Of a DNA stretch of 5,449 bases, positions 4,711-5,449 are shown one piece after another. This DNA is from Acidobacteriota bacterium. Its GTDB lineage: Bacteria > Acidobacteriota > Thermoanaerobaculia > Multivoradales > JAHEKO01. Location: contig JAHEKO010000027.1 of assembly GCA_024638355.1 (NCBI GenBank), positions 8,027-13,475 of the forward strand, given 5' to 3'. Position numbers and translations under genes: made by a program. Positions within the stretch are counted from its first letter, which is position 1. Each line of letters opens with the position of its first letter. The notes beneath the pieces are model-generated. The model ran no database searches, was not told the origin of the DNA, and saw only the letters and a program-made list of their open reading frames with translations.

Positions 4711-5449
4711 ATGTCGTTGACGCGCCAGCTCAACCGAGTCTCGCCCCAGGACGTCCACCAACTGCTCGGCGAACACATGCTGGCCGACGGCCTGCCGATG
4801 GTGCTCGACCTCGAGCGGAGCCGCGGATCGGTTCTCGTCGACGCGCGCGACGGTCGGGAGATCCTCGACCTCTTCACCTGTTTCTCGACCTGTCCGCTGG
4901 GCTACAACCATCCCAAGCTCGAGGACGAAGAGTTCCTGGCGCAGCTGATGCCGGCGGCACTTAACAAACCGTCGAACTCCGATCTCTACACCACCCAGAT
5001 GGCCGAGTTCGTGGCGGCCCTGGCGCGCACCGTGCCGGAGCCGCTCAACCGGCGGATGTTCTTCATCGAGGGAGGTGCCCTGGCGGTGGAGAACGCACTC
5101 AAGACGGCCTTCGACTGGAAGATCCGCAAGAACCTGGCGGCGGGCAAGGGCGAGAAGGGCCGGCAGGCGATCCACTTCCGCCACGCCTTCCACGGCCGCA
5201 GCGGCTACACCCTGTCGCTGACCAACACCGATCCCACCAAGACCGATCTCTTCCCCAAGTTCTGCTGGCCGCGGATCGACGCCCCCTGCCTCGAGTTCCC
5301 CATCACCGACTCGATTCTCGAGCGCGTCGAGCGCGAGGAGGCCGCCGCGATCGCCCAGTTCAAGCAGGCCCTGGTCGACAATCCCGACGACATCGCCTGC
5401 GCCGTCATCGAGCCGATCCAGGGCGAGGGCGGCGACCGCCACTTCCGCG
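4711..5449 (+). CDS. lat: L-lysine 6-transaminase, N-terminal part (3' end outside window)
   Basis: The frame stays open to the window edge, giving 246 residues of a class III, PLP-dependent aminotransferase. Lat moves the epsilon-amino group of L-lysine to 2-oxoglutarate, giving 2-aminoadipate semialdehyde (which cyclises to piperideine-6-carboxylate) and glutamate in the cytoplasm. Diagnostic stretches follow the Lat family rather than the ornithine or acetylornithine enzymes: DLFTCFSTCPLGYNHPKL (53-70), FFIEGGALAVENALKTAFDW (117-136, with the PLP-phosphate GGA at 121-123), RHAFHGRSGYTLSLTNT (157-173, with the ring-stacking Phe160) and EPIQGEGGDRHF (234-245). Glu239 corresponds, by remembered alignment, to the Glu243 substrate switch of the Mycobacterium tuberculosis enzyme Rv3290c. 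The PLP-binding lysine and the C-terminal part lie outside the window. No beta-lactam genes are visible, so a role in lysine catabolism to 2-aminoadipate is more likely than antibiotic supply. The gene has its own promoter-like element and a good ribosome binding site. Confidence 0.92.
   Translation, partial: MSLTRQLNRVSPQDVHQLLGEHMLADGLPMVLDLERSRGSVLVDARDGREILDLFTCFSTCPLGYNHPKLEDEEFLAQLMPAALNKPSNSDLYTTQMAEFVAALARTVPEPLNRRMFFIEGGALAVENALKTAFDWKIRKNLAAGKGEKGRQAIHFRHAFHGRSGYTLSLTNTDPTKTDLFPKFCWPRIDAPCLEFPITDSILERVEREEAAAIAQFKQALVDNPDDIACAVIEPIQGEGGDRHFR

Noticed and set aside
4507..5442. Minus-strand open frame (311 codons) opposite the sulfatase end and lat
   Set aside because: It is antisense to lat across all its diagnostic motifs and has no family signature.

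Overview
The window is a compact stretch of bacterial chromosome, strongly GC-rich by eye, holding five protein-coding genes. There are no RNA genes, insertion sequences, phage genes or CRISPR repeats. Two genes run off the edges: ftsK on the left and a lysine aminotransferase gene on the right. The high G+C, the strong third-position GC bias with long antisense shadow frames, a GAF-GGDEF protein of deltaproteobacterial/acidobacterial style and a Gram-negative-type secreted sulfatase suggest an environmental bacterium of the Acidobacteriota, Myxococcota or Gemmatimonadota type. The sequence alone does not settle the phylum.

Layout. Positions 1-1096 (minus) encode the first 365 residues of an FtsK/SpoIIIE DNA translocase: four membrane helices, a basic linker and the start of the motor's alpha domain. 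Upstream of it on the same strand lies ksgA/rsmA (1141-1959), which encodes the 16S rRNA dimethyladenosine methyltransferase. A 78-bp divergent intergenic region (1960-2037) separates this housekeeping pair from three plus-strand genes. These are a GAF-GGDEF diguanylate cyclase (2038-3171), an exported sulfatase resembling iduronate-2-sulfatase (3195-4577) and, after a 133-bp gap, the 5' part of L-lysine 6-transaminase (lat, 4711 to the end).

How the genes relate. The minus-strand pair covers ribosome maturation and chromosome segregation. The plus-strand genes cover c-di-GMP signalling, scavenging of sulfated substrates and lysine catabolism, and no single pathway links them. The closest pairing is the cyclase and the sulfatase, 23 bp apart, but the sulfatase seems to have its own promoter-like element.

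The most interesting signal is regulatory. An extended -10-like element of the form TGnTAnnnT lies upstream of four of the five starts, with a weaker version before ksgA. For ftsK, ksgA and the sulfatase it lies only 9-10 nt before a start codon that lacks a convincing Shine-Dalgarno sequence, which suggests leaderless transcripts. The cyclase and lat instead have longer leaders with recognisable ribosome binding sites. I did not find a convincing new multi-gene system; the window looks like ordinary chromosomal genes with some points worth checking.
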